From NCBI GenBank assembly GCA_964600045.1, contig CAZRHS010000001.1, positions 62,001 through 126,000 of the forward strand: 64,000 nt of DNA, written 5' to 3'. Below the pieces are notes generated by a model. It was not told where the DNA came from, searched no databases, and worked only from the letters and a program-made list of their open reading frames with translations. Positions 35,506 through 43,647 of the stretch are shown here, piece by piece. The stretch comes from Phil1 sp964600045 (GTDB lineage: Bacteria; Bacillota; Clostridia; Christensenellales; CAG-138). The translations under genes and the position numbers were made by a program. The number at the start of each line of letters is the position of its first letter. The stretch's first letter is position 1.

Positions 35506-35772
35506 TTGGCAAACCATAAGTCCGCTTTGAAGCGTGTGGCAGTCACCGCTAAGAAAAACCTCAACAACCGTGTAATCACTTCCAGGGTCAAGACCGCTAT
35601 AAAGGGCTTCGACAAGTCTCTGGAGAATGGCGATAAGGCCGCTATCGATGCCGCCTATGTCAACGCCGTAAGCACCGTTGATAAGGCCGCCGCCAAGGGC
35701 GTTCTGCATAAGAACAATGCCAACCGCAAGAAGGCTCAGCTTGCCCTCAAGCTGGCTGCTAAGGCTAACTGA
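35506..35772 (+). CDS. rpsT: 30S ribosomal protein S20
   Basis: Primary 16S-rRNA-binding protein of the small subunit, 88 residues and very rich in Lys and Ala. The N-terminus ANHKSALKRVAVTAKKNLNN is typical. The start is TTG at 35506 behind AAGGGGGAAA; TTG and other weak starts are known for S20 and tie into its autoregulation in other bacteria. Codon use (AAG, GCC, GCT, ATC) is that of a highly expressed gene. It is a single-gene transcript. Confidence 0.97.
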   Translation: MANHKSALKRVAVTAKKNLNNRVITSRVKTAIKGFDKSLENGDKAAIDAAYVNAVSTVDKAAAKGVLHKNNANRKKAQLALKLAAKAN

Positions 35773-35805
35773 TTAAGTAACCGATCGCCCCACGGGGCTG
35801 TGCAA

Positions 35806-35831
35806 AAGCCAATCGAAAGATTGGCTTATTT
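35806..35831 (+). terminator. rpsT terminator
   Basis: AAGCCAATC (35806-35814) pairs with GATTGGCTT (35819-35827) around a GAAA tetraloop. The T-run is short (TTATTT). Confidence 0.65.
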
Positions 35832-35867
35832 GCGTTGAAAAAAATACTGACGCCGTTTCGCGCCAAC

Positions 35868-35891
35868 AAAAAAGCCGGGAGCTAACCCGGC
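35868..35891 (-). terminator. terminator of the ABC exporter transcript
   Basis: On the minus strand, GCCGGG (35886-35891) pairs with CCCGGC (35874-35879) and a six-T run follows (plus-strand A-run 35868-35873). Confidence 0.85.
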
Positions 35892-35908
35892 TTTTCGTGT
35901 ATTTGATT

Positions 35909-37750
35909 TTACTTTTCCGAAAGTATGGCGTCCGAAGCCTCCTCGCGGAACTGGGTTGTGTAAAGGTCGTAGTAGTAGCCGCGCTTGGCTATAAGCTCGC
36001 TGTGCGTGCCCTGCTCGGTTATTTCGCCGCCGCGTATAACCAGTATCCTGTCGGCGTTGCGAATGGTTGAAAGCCTGTGCGCAACTATGAAGCTTGTGCG
36101 GTTGTCAAGAACGGTTGTGATGGCGTTCTGTATAAGCTGCTCGGTTTCGGTATCTATGCTGCTTGTAGCCTCATCAAGCACGAATATGCGCGGATCGGCA
36201 AGGATTACCCTTGCGAATGATATAAGCTGCTTTTCGCCCGTTGAAAGCCTTACGCCGCCCTCGCCTACTTCGGTATCGTAGCCCTTTTCCTGGCGCAGTA
36301 TAAATTCCTCGGCGTGTACCATGCGGGCCGCGGCGCGAACCTCGTCATCGGTTGCGTCCTTGCGGCCGTAGCGAATATTGTCCGCTATTGTGCCGCTGAA
36401 AAGGTGCGGGGTCTGCAGCACGTAGCCAAGGCTGGACTGCAGCCAAAGCTGACTGCGCTCCCTGTAATCACGCCCGTCTATAAGCACCCTGCCCTCGGTG
36501 GGCTCATAAAAGCGGCAGACAAGGTTTACTATCGTGCTCTTGCCGGCGCCGGTTTCGCCCACGAGCGCTATCGTTTCGCCCGCGTTAACGTGCAGATTGA
36601 AATCACGCAGAACCTTTTCGCCCTCTTTATAGGCAAAGCTTACGTGCTCAAACTCAACCTCGCCCTTTATGGGCTCCCAGTTTTCGCGCTTGGGATTGAA
36701 GCTGTCGCCGTATTTGGCTATAACCTCGGGGGTATCCGTTATTTCGCACGGCGTGTCTATAAGCGACACAACGCGCTCCGCGCTGGCCTGCGCGCTCTGC
36801 ATTTCGGCAAGAATACCCGCAAGCTGCTGAATGGGCTCAAAAAAGTTTGTGGCGTAGGATATAAACGAGCTCAATATACCAAACGTCATTACGCCGCCGA
36901 GAACGTCTATACCGCCGCGGTGCAGCACTATAGCGGTGCCTACGGAGCCCAAGAACATGACTATGGGCATGAACACGGCGCTAAGCTTTGCGGAGCGCAC
37001 GGAGGTGTGCTTCATTTCGTGCGCAAGCTCCTTAAATTCGGAGTAGTTGGCGTTTTCACGAACGAGCGTCTTTGTGGTCATGGCGCCCATTATGCCCTCG
37101 TTAAACGCGCCCGTTATGCGGGAATTCACCTTTCTTACGCGGCGCTGATATTTAAGTATCTTCTTCTGGAAGAAAACGGATATAACCGCGAGCGGCGGGA
37201 TAACAATCATAACAAGCAGCGCAAGCTTCCAGTTCATGGAGAACATGGCAATCATAACGCCTATAATGTATGTGCCGGCCCAAAGAAGGTCAACAAAGCT
37301 CCACGACATCATCTCCGAAAGGCTGCCCACGTCGCTTATCATTCTGGCCATAAGGTAGCCCACGGCCGTACGGTCGTAAAACGAGAAGGAAAGCTCCTGC
37401 AGCTTTTTGAAGGCATCCTTTCGCATATCGTAGGAAACGTTCATTTCAAGCCTGCCCGCGTTTACTATGAAAAGATATACGCTAAGTCCCTGGCAGGCAA
37501 CAAGCAGCAGATAGACCACTATGAACCAGCCGATGCCGGATGTTGTTCCGTTGGCTATAAAGTTATCTATGGCGTATTGGCTCATAATAGGATAGATAAT
37601 ATCTATTATGGCCATTATGATATTCCACGCCACAAGCATCGCGGCCGTCTTTTTATAGCGCAGAACATATCTGAAAAGGCGCTTCCATATAGACATGTCA
37701 ACCTTTACGTCTTTTTCGTAATCCTGCTCCTGAATGGCGCTGTTACTCAT
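35909..37750 (-). CDS. heterodimeric ABC exporter subunit, canonical-Walker-B half (BmrD-like)
   Basis: Fused membrane and ATPase half-transporter of 613 residues with six membrane segments (about 30-320). The ATPase domain has Walker A GETGAGKST near 400, a degenerate signature LSTGEKQ near 505 instead of LSGGQ, and Walker B FVLDE near 525 with the catalytic Glu present. Together with the upstream gene it forms one good and one degenerate ATP site, as in BmrCD- and TM287/288-type exporters. The ATG at 37750 follows GGAAGGGGG and overlaps the end of the partner gene by eight bases. Drug or lipid export is likely; the substrate is unknown. Confidence 0.93.
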   Translation of the reverse strand: MSNSAIQEQDYEKDVKVDMSIWKRLFRYVLRYKKTAAMLVAWNIIMAIIDIIYPIMSQYAIDNFIANGTTSGIGWFIVVYLLLVACQGLSVYLFIVNAGRLEMNVSYDMRKDAFKKLQELSFSFYDRTAVGYLMARMISDVGSLSEMMSWSFVDLLWAGTYIIGVMIAMFSMNWKLALLVMIVIPPLAVISVFFQKKILKYQRRVRKVNSRITGAFNEGIMGAMTTKTLVRENANYSEFKELAHEMKHTSVRSAKLSAVFMPIVMFLGSVGTAIVLHRGGIDVLGGVMTFGILSSFISYATNFFEPIQQLAGILAEMQSAQASAERVVSLIDTPCEITDTPEVIAKYGDSFNPKRENWEPIKGEVEFEHVSFAYKEGEKVLRDFNLHVNAGETIALVGETGAGKSTIVNLVCRFYEPTEGRVLIDGRDYRERSQLWLQSSLGYVLQTPHLFSGTIADNIRYGRKDATDDEVRAAARMVHAEEFILRQEKGYDTEVGEGGVRLSTGEKQLISFARVILADPRIFVLDEATSSIDTETEQLIQNAITTVLDNRTSFIVAHRLSTIRNADRILVIRGGEITEQGTHSELIAKRGYYYDLYTTQFREEASDAILSEK

Positions 37751-39590
37751 TTGCCTTGCCCCCTTCCTGCTTAAGCTCTTCTTCAAGCGCGTTCTGTATG
37801 CGCGCTATGCGCTGATAAAGCCCGGGCTTATTGATAAGCTCCTCGTGCGTGCCCTGCTCAACAAGCTTTCCGTGCTCCAGCACCAGTATTTTATCCGCCT
37901 CGCAAAGGGTTGTTATGCGGTGGGATATTATAAACGTGGTTGTGCTTTCGCTGCGGTGCTTCAACGCCGCGCGGATGGACGCGTCCGTTTCGGTATCAAC
38001 GGCGCTCATTGAATCGTCAAATATTATTATGGGCGCGTTCTGAAGGAGCATCCTCGCTATTGCCACGCGCTGCTTCTGGCCGCCGGAAAGCGTTACGCCG
38101 CGCTCACCGACCACCGTGTCGTAGCCGTTTTCAAAGCTTTCTATAACATCATGCACGCAGGCAACGCGGGCCGCGTCATAAACCCTTTCCTCGCTTGTGT
38201 GCGGGTCTATCATGCGAATGTTGTCCATTATTGTGCGGGAATAAAGGAACGGCTCCTGAAGCACTATGCCAATGTTTTTCCTAAGGTGGCCGTGCTCAAT
38301 ATCGTTTATGTTAACGCCGTCTATGTCTATTTCGCCCGCGGTGCAGGTATAAAGCCGCTGCAGCAGCTGCACAAGGCTTGTTTTGCCGCTGCCGGTTGAG
38401 CCGAGAATTGCTATTGTTTCGCCGGGCTTGGCGGTGAATGAAATATCGCTTAACACATCGTCAAACTTATCGTAGCCGAAGCACACGTGCTTAAATTCAA
38501 CCTTGCCGTGTATTTCGGGCTTAAGCGCGGCGCCGGGCTCCTCCTCGGCGGGGACGGAAAGTATGTCGTCTATTCTGCCAAGGGAAACGCTGGCCTTGCC
38601 AAGGTCCGCCAGTATGCGGCCAAGCTGCCTTACGGGCCAGGTGAGCATGCCGGTGTAGGTTGTGAATATAAGCATGTTGCCAAGAGTAATCTCACCCTTT
38701 ACGGTCATTATAATGCCCGCGAAAAGCGAAACGGCAATCTGGCAATATCCCATAAAGTCGCTGCCGCCCCAGTAGAAACCCATCATCTTGTTAAGAATAA
38801 AGGATTTGTCCCTGAAGTCGCTGCTGCAGCGATCAAACTTGTCAACCTCGTTTTTCTGCTGACCGAACGCGCGAACAACGCGAACGCCTGTAAGGTTTTC
38901 CTGCAGCGTGGCAGAAAGCACGCCCTCGGCCTCGTCGCTGAGAGTGAACTGCGCCTTTACCTTTTTGAAATAGACAAAGCTTGTAACGAAAAGAATGGGC
39001 AGCAGCACCATTGAAATAATGCTCATTTTAATATTTATGGAAAGCATTATTGATGCGGCGATTATTACCATTACAACGGTGCGCAGCATTTCAAGAAGCT
39101 GCATTGATATGAAGCGGCGCACGGTTGAAACGTCCGACGTGCAGCGCTGCACCAGATCACCCGTTGAAACATGCTTGTGATAGTCATAGGGAACCGACTG
39201 CAGGTGCTCATAAAGGGCGTTCCTCGTGGTTTCGGCAACCGTTTCCGAGGCGTTTGCTATGCAGCTGCGGCGGAAATACGTGGCAACGCCATTGATTAGG
39301 GTGAAGAATATAAGGGCGAATGCGCAAATATAGATATGTCCGCGCAGAAAATCGCGTCCACCCCAGGAATTGATTATGTTCATTACGGAGTCCGGCAGGT
39401 TGGTTTCCTTGTCCCCGAGAACATAGTCGATTGTAAAGCTTGTTACTATAGGCACTATGTATGAAGCGAGAATCGCTATAACAAGAAACAGTGCGCCAAG
39501 CACAAGGTAGTGTACACTGCCGCGCGTAAGGCGCTTAAGCAGGGCAAAGTTAATCTTTCGGTTTTGCGTTGTTGCGCTTTGTGATTCCAA
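37743..39590 (-). CDS. heterodimeric ABC exporter subunit, degenerate-Walker-B half (BmrC-like)
   Basis: Partner half-transporter of 615 residues with six membrane segments. Walker A GSTGSGKTS is near 397, the signature LSGGQKQ is intact near 502, and Walker B reads IIIFDD near 523, so Asp replaces the catalytic Glu. Its intact signature completes the active site of the other subunit, while its own Walker B faces that subunit's degenerate signature. The start is set at TTG 39590, which has GGAGGG eight bases upstream; a longer frame from TTG 39653 begins at a terminator T-run and has no binding site. It follows a long attenuator leader. Confidence 0.92.
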   Translation of the reverse strand: MESQSATTQNRKINFALLKRLTRGSVHYLVLGALFLVIAILASYIVPIVTSFTIDYVLGDKETNLPDSVMNIINSWGGRDFLRGHIYICAFALIFFTLINGVATYFRRSCIANASETVAETTRNALYEHLQSVPYDYHKHVSTGDLVQRCTSDVSTVRRFISMQLLEMLRTVVMVIIAASIMLSINIKMSIISMVLLPILFVTSFVYFKKVKAQFTLSDEAEGVLSATLQENLTGVRVVRAFGQQKNEVDKFDRCSSDFRDKSFILNKMMGFYWGGSDFMGYCQIAVSLFAGIIMTVKGEITLGNMLIFTTYTGMLTWPVRQLGRILADLGKASVSLGRIDDILSVPAEEEPGAALKPEIHGKVEFKHVCFGYDKFDDVLSDISFTAKPGETIAILGSTGSGKTSLVQLLQRLYTCTAGEIDIDGVNINDIEHGHLRKNIGIVLQEPFLYSRTIMDNIRMIDPHTSEERVYDAARVACVHDVIESFENGYDTVVGERGVTLSGGQKQRVAIARMLLQNAPIIIFDDSMSAVDTETDASIRAALKHRSESTTTFIISHRITTLCEADKILVLEHGKLVEQGTHEELINKPGLYQRIARIQNALEEELKQEGGKANE

Positions 39591-39651
39591 AGCCCGATCC
39601 CTCCAATCCGTCTGATTCGGTTTGATTTGTTTTTTTGACTCTGTCCGCGGC

Positions 39652-39684
39652 AAAAAAAGGCCGCAGACTCATCTGTCCACGGCC
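39652..39684 (-). terminator. attenuator terminator before the ABC exporter genes
   Basis: On the minus strand, GGCCGTGGAC (39675-39684) pairs with GTCTGCGGCC (39659-39668), including two G-U pairs, around an AGATGA loop. Seven T follow (39652-39658). It lies between the promoter and the first exporter gene, so the genes are expressed only on read-through. Its 5' arm is also complementary to codons near the end of the leader peptide gene. Confidence 0.85.
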
Positions 39685-39720
39685 GCTAATGCGCTTTTGG
39701 GCTGCTTTGCCCAACTTGGG

Positions 39721-39804
39721 CTACATGCAGCTGCCGGGCCGCGAGGACAGCACTATTCCCTTCAGTGCGGGAACCAATTTAACACGGGTTGCGTATTCGA
39801 ACAT
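39721..39804 (-). CDS. 27-residue leader peptide of the ABC exporter operon
   Basis: A short reading frame on the minus strand starting ATG at 39804 with AGGAG about ten bases upstream, and ending TAG at 39721. It begins MFEYATRVKLVPALKG and ends LSSRPGSCM. The codons for Leu-Ser-Ser-Arg-Pro (39737-39750, CTGTCCTCGCGGCC) can pair with the terminator 5' arm (39673-39684): six plus five pairs around a small internal loop. This would form an anti-terminator. A ribosome finishing the frame would block that pairing and favour termination, whereas a stalled ribosome would favour read-through. This is the logic known for the BmrB leader of B. subtilis bmrCD. Translation is inferred, not shown. Confidence 0.7.
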   Translation of the reverse strand: MFEYATRVKLVPALKGIVLSSRPGSCM

Positions 39805-39865
39805 CTGCTCGCGACTCCTTTCATAGATTGTATCCGTAGGCCCGAAAACCTAACGAACCAAGGCA

Positions 39866-39894
39866 ATTGTACCACCATATATAGTTATTGGCAA
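39866..39894 (-). promoter_or_regulatory. promoter of the ABC exporter operon
   Basis: On the minus strand, TTGCCA (39889-39894) and TACAAT (39866-39871) are 17 bases apart. It gives a leader of roughly 270 bases before the first exporter gene. Confidence 0.7.
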
Positions 39895-39929
39895 CAGGAT
39901 TATTAACATATTATTTATATATACGGATT

Positions 39930-39957
39930 TTGAAAACGCGGCGGCGTATGGTATAAT
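39930..39957 (+). promoter_or_regulatory. promoter of the SpoU methyltransferase group
   Basis: TTGAAA (39930-39935) and TATAAT (39952-39957) are 16 bases apart, divergent from the exporter promoter. Its position excludes the in-frame ATG at 39958 as a start. Confidence 0.7.
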
Positions 39958-39990
39958 ATGCCAAAACCGACGGCCGCGAGGAGAAAAAGC

Positions 39991-40761
39991 ATGCCTTTTT
40001 TGATAGAAAGCACACATAACGAAACCGTGAAGCGAGTTCGCCGCCTTGCCGCGCGCAAGGGCAGGCTTGAGCAGGGACTTCATTTTATAGAAGGGGAAAG
40101 GCTTGTTCACGAGGCCGTTATTTCGGGCGCCGAAATACATGAAGGCTTTGTTGAAACCGGGTACGAAAGCGCCGCGGAGGAGCTTGAAAAAGCCGGAGCC
40201 AAGGTATATACGCTTAATCGCGCCGTTATGGAATCACTTACGCTTACGGAAAATCCGCAGCGCGTGTGCGCAACGGTTAAAACGCCAAGCCTTGCCGTGC
40301 CCCAAATTTATCCTGCGGGGCTTATAGTGGCGCTTGATACGGTGCAGGACCCCGGAAACATGGGCACAATATTAAGAACGGCGGACGCTATGGGCGCCGC
40401 GGGTCTGCTTTTAGGCACGGGCTGCGCCGATCCTTTCGCGCCCAAGCCGCTTAGGGCCGCCATGGGCTCGGTTTACCACCTGCCGGTTTGGCAGGGCGAG
40501 CTTACCTGTGAGCTGAAAAAGCTTAGCGAGCAAGGATATACGCTTGTTTGCGGGCATCTTAAGGGCGGCGACACTCTGCCCGAGGCAAGCGAAAAAATGT
40601 GCCTTGTTATAGGCAACGAGGGCAACGGGGTTAGCGACGAGGTAGCGGAGCTGTGCCATAAATACAGGCTCAGCATGTACGGCAGGGCGGAATCGCTGAA
40701 CGCGGCTATTGCCGCCGGCATAATGATATATGAGCTTGCGAGGCAAATGCACCGCAGCTGA
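39991..40761 (+). CDS. SpoU/TrmH-family RNA 2'-O-methyltransferase
   Basis: A 256-residue SPOUT methyltransferase that would add a methyl group to a ribose of tRNA or rRNA using S-adenosylmethionine. An N-terminal substrate-binding domain (LIESTHNETVKRVRRLAARKG) precedes the knotted domain. That domain shows ALDTVQDPGNMGTILRTADA (motif 1), IGNEGNGVSDEV (motif 2) and SLNAAIAAGIMIYEL (motif 3). The ATG at 39991 follows GAGGAG. It heads a close-set group with the SpoIID protein, a small anchored protein and ogg. Which RNA it modifies is not clear; it resembles YsgA-type proteins. Confidence 0.92.
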   Translation: MPFLIESTHNETVKRVRRLAARKGRLEQGLHFIEGERLVHEAVISGAEIHEGFVETGYESAAEELEKAGAKVYTLNRAVMESLTLTENPQRVCATVKTPSLAVPQIYPAGLIVALDTVQDPGNMGTILRTADAMGAAGLLLGTGCADPFAPKPLRAAMGSVYHLPVWQGELTCELKKLSEQGYTLVCGHLKGGDTLPEASEKMCLVIGNEGNGVSDEVAELCHKYRLSMYGRAESLNAAIAAGIMIYELARQMHRS

Positions 40762-40781
40762 AGGGCAAAGGAGAACACGCC

Positions 40782-43199
40782 ATGAAAAGGAAAATAGCCG
40801 CGGCGGCGCTGGCAATGGCCATGCTGCTCGCGTTTACGGCGGCCTCGGCAGAGGAAGAAGAATATAAAGAGCCTGAAAAAATATACGGCGAGGGCGACGA
40901 GAACTATCAATCCGAGGTGCCGGAGGAGCTTTGGCACATTTATCTTGAAGAGGAGCAAACAAACTACGCCAACGCCATAAACGCCTGCTCATTAACGGAC
41001 GACGAGGACGTGCGCACGGTAAACGTGCTGATAAGCCAGAAAAGCCACACAGCCACAACCATTACGGTATACGGCAACTACGCCGTTTATGACAAATCCG
41101 GCAGCGCGCTCTTTATCGCCGCGAACGGCGCTGAATACACGCTTAAATCCGAAAACAAAAAAGTCTGCCTTTACTCCGCGGCGGGTACGCTTCTTTACAG
41201 CGGCACCTCATTGAGCTTTAAGGAGTTTGAAGGGGAAAACGCGAACAACTGCATAAAGATAGCGAGCGTTTCCATGGGAAGCAGCGTGAGCGACAGAACA
41301 TACAGGGGAAACGTAAGCGCCTATTATTTTAATAATTCCGGCAAATACAGCGACTATTGGGCAGGGCTTTATATTGTAAACGAAGTTTATATGGAGGACT
41401 ACGCGGAGGGCGTTCTGGCCGCGGAAATGGGCGCGGGCTACAAGGATACCGCTCAGCAGGCGCAGGCGATTGCGATTCGCTCGTTCGCTATAGAGTCCCG
41501 CAGCTCATCAAAGGTATTTGACGTGCGCGACACAAGCGCAAGCCAGGCCTATTTCGGAATAACGGACGTTTGCCGCGCGGCTGTTGAGGCCACGGCGGGA
41601 AAATCGCTTTACTATAACGGTGAGCACCTTAAGGTACATTACAGCGCCACAAACGGCGGCGAAACGGAGATTGCAAATAACGAATGGGGCAAAGAATCCT
41701 GCTGCGATGAAATCGTAAAAGAGGACACGAGCGACCTTAATTCAACCACCAAATACGTTGAAACCGTTCAGATTCCCGCGTCCCCCACGGGCAGCGAAAC
41801 AACGGTGAAGTCCCTTATTACAAACGCGCTCATACCCGCGCTTAATTCAGACGGCTATTCGGTAACCACCGCAACGGTTACGGGCATAAGCATGAGCACA
41901 AAGTGCGACGATACGTCCTGCCTTCATCATCATCGCTCAACCGCATCTGACCAGATTTGCAACCATTTCTGCTCGGTTGATATTACTTTTTCGGGCATAA
42001 GCACGGACGCGGGCAGCATAGACAGTTACACCGTAAACCTTACCGAAAAGGATTTTTATGTTAATCCCTCAAACGGCAGGCCGCTCGGCTTTTTCAGCGT
42101 TGGCGCGTGCGAGCGCTACTGGCTTGAATACGAAAACGGCGTTTATACAATACGCCACGCGCGTTACGGCCCCGGCGTGGGCCTAAGCCAATACGGAGCG
42201 AACTACCGCGCGGCCAAAGACGAAAGCTTAAGCGCAATACTCGATTTTTATTACCCGGGCAGCACCGTTGACGATATTTGTTCCGATACGTCGCGCCCCG
42301 CGATAAGCACAAAACCCACAACCAAGTACGACGCGCGCGTGCTTGGCAGCGAGGCAAGGGTTTTTGCCCAAATGACCACGGCAAGCGAACAGCTTGGCAC
42401 GATAGCGGCGGGAGATACCGTTTTTGTCGATGAGATAAGCGGCAAGTGGGCCAAGGTAACTTGCGGCGAAATATCCGGCTACATAGCGGCAAGCACGCTT
42501 GAAAGAACGGCCGTAAAGGTTACAACGGCGAACATAAGCGAAAGCATAAGCGTGCGCAAATCACCGGACAGCCGAACAAGCTTAATATATACGGCTAAAA
42601 AAGACGTTGTGCTTGAGCTGATAGAAGCTAACGCCGCACCCGGATGGCACAAGGTTAAAACCACCAGCGGCGTAGGCTACATCCCCGCGCGCTACTCAAC
42701 GCTTATATTCTCGGGCACGGGCGAGGACCTTGACGAGACAACAGGGCTTGAAACCGTATTAAGCTACTATGGCGCGGCCATAAAACTCAGCGGTGAATAC
42801 GGCCTTAGGGTTCGCTTTGGCATAAGCGAGGAAACGCACGACAGCGCGTCTGCCTACGGCTACACCATAAAGGAATACGGAATAATTGTTGACGGCGAAA
42901 AGCAGAGCGCGTATTATACCGAAAACGGCGCGCTTTACGATAAGGTGTCCGGCATTGACTCGGGCACGGTGCTTTTTGCGGCCAAGATAGAAAATATTCC
43001 GGCGGACGGGCTTAAAACGGAGCATAGCTTTAAGCCGTATATAGTTGCCGAAAACGGAAATGGAACCGTTACCTATACGGGTGACGAGGTTAAAATAAGC
43101 GTATACGATACGGCGAAGAAGCTTGAAGCTGAATACGATGCCTCAAGCGAGGAAGGAGCCTACATAGCGGCGCTTATAGCCGCGGCGGATGCCGAGTAA
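40782..43199 (+). CDS. secreted SpoIID/LytB-domain protein with SH3-like repeats
   Basis: An 805-residue exported protein with a signal peptide (residues 1-23, ending ASA). The SpoIID domain (about 200-500) contains YIVNEVYMEDYAEGVLAAEM, the AQAIAIRSFA segment and GPGVGLSQYGANYRA; SpoIID is a lytic transglycosylase acting on denuded glycan. A Cys/His-rich insert (about 375-397, KCDDTSC...HHH...CNHFC) interrupts it and could bind zinc. Two bacterial SH3-like modules follow (about 513-645), then a beta-rich C-terminal domain. It is longer than SpoIID of B. subtilis and is probably a wall-remodelling enzyme. Confidence 0.87.
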   Translation: MKRKIAAAALAMAMLLAFTAASAEEEEYKEPEKIYGEGDENYQSEVPEELWHIYLEEEQTNYANAINACSLTDDEDVRTVNVLISQKSHTATTITVYGNYAVYDKSGSALFIAANGAEYTLKSENKKVCLYSAAGTLLYSGTSLSFKEFEGENANNCIKIASVSMGSSVSDRTYRGNVSAYYFNNSGKYSDYWAGLYIVNEVYMEDYAEGVLAAEMGAGYKDTAQQAQAIAIRSFAIESRSSSKVFDVRDTSASQAYFGITDVCRAAVEATAGKSLYYNGEHLKVHYSATNGGETEIANNEWGKESCCDEIVKEDTSDLNSTTKYVETVQIPASPTGSETTVKSLITNALIPALNSDGYSVTTATVTGISMSTKCDDTSCLHHHRSTASDQICNHFCSVDITFSGISTDAGSIDSYTVNLTEKDFYVNPSNGRPLGFFSVGACERYWLEYENGVYTIRHARYGPGVGLSQYGANYRAAKDESLSAILDFYYPGSTVDDICSDTSRPAISTKPTTKYDARVLGSEARVFAQMTTASEQLGTIAAGDTVFVDEISGKWAKVTCGEISGYIAASTLERTAVKVTTANISESISVRKSPDSRTSLIYTAKKDVVLELIEANAAPGWHKVKTTSGVGYIPARYSTLIFSGTGEDLDETTGLETVLSYYGAAIKLSGEYGLRVRFGISEETHDSASAYGYTIKEYGIIVDGEKQSAYYTENGALYDKVSGIDSGTVLFAAKIENIPADGLKTEHSFKPYIVAENGNGTVTYTGDEVKISVYDTAKKLEAEYDASSEEGAYIAALIAAADAE

Positions 43200-43210
43200 G
43201 GGGGGAGCTT

Positions 43211-43645
43211 ATGACAATGATAAGAACAAGGCGGGCGTTTAAGCGCGCCATAGCTGTTCTTGCCGTGCTGCTCGCGCTTAGCGTAGGGCTGAACGTGGTG
43301 CTTTTTATAAAGCTTGAGCGCGCCGAAAAAGCCGGCGGCAATCAGAATATTCAGCAAACCGAAACGCCTAAGGAAAGCGCGGCACCCACGGACGGACAGA
43401 CGGCGGAGCCCGAACAAACGGAGGAGCCTACGCCTGCCCCTACACTAAAGCCAACCGAAAAGCCCACTCCTACGATTGCGCCAACACCTACTGCCGAGCC
43501 GACTCCCACCATTGAGCCTACCACGGAGGTGACTCCGTCCCCCACGCCGAAAAAGCGGCGCACAACGCCAAAGCCGGAAGCCACGCAAACGCCGAGCTCA
43601 GGCTGGGTATACCCATCAAACGTTCCGGGAACGGAAGGCGAATAA
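43211..43645 (+). CDS. small membrane-anchored Thr/Pro-rich protein
   Basis: A 144-residue protein of unknown function. A basic N-terminus and one membrane segment (about 13-34) are followed by a short helical stretch (ERAEKAGGNQNIQQ). About 100 residues of Thr/Pro/Glu-rich repeats of the PTPT/EPTP type end in a short non-repetitive C-terminus. It looks like a stalk in the cell wall. It lies 11 bases after the SpoIID gene and two bases before ogg, so it is co-transcribed. Similar tails occur in FtsQ and in the deacetylase of this window. Confidence 0.75.
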   Translation: MTMIRTRRAFKRAIAVLAVLLALSVGLNVVLFIKLERAEKAGGNQNIQQTETPKESAAPTDGQTAEPEQTEEPTPAPTLKPTEKPTPTIAPTPTAEPTPTIEPTTEVTPSPTPKKRRTTPKPEATQTPSSGWVYPSNVPGTEGE

Positions 43646-43647
43646 AA

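Noticed and set aside
36314..37774. Open frame of 486 codons on the plus strand opposite the ABC exporter gene
   Set aside because: Antisense of a well-supported transporter; translation is low-complexity in Ala, His, Lys and Tyr.
39591..39653. Longer ABC exporter start at TTG 39653
   Set aside because: It begins at the T-run of a terminator and has no ribosome binding site; TTG 39590 has GGAGGG at eight bases.
39590..39900. T-box riboswitch before the ABC exporter genes
   Set aside because: No T-box sequence or tRNA-specifier stem; a short peptide frame with overlapping anti-terminator pairing explains the leader better.
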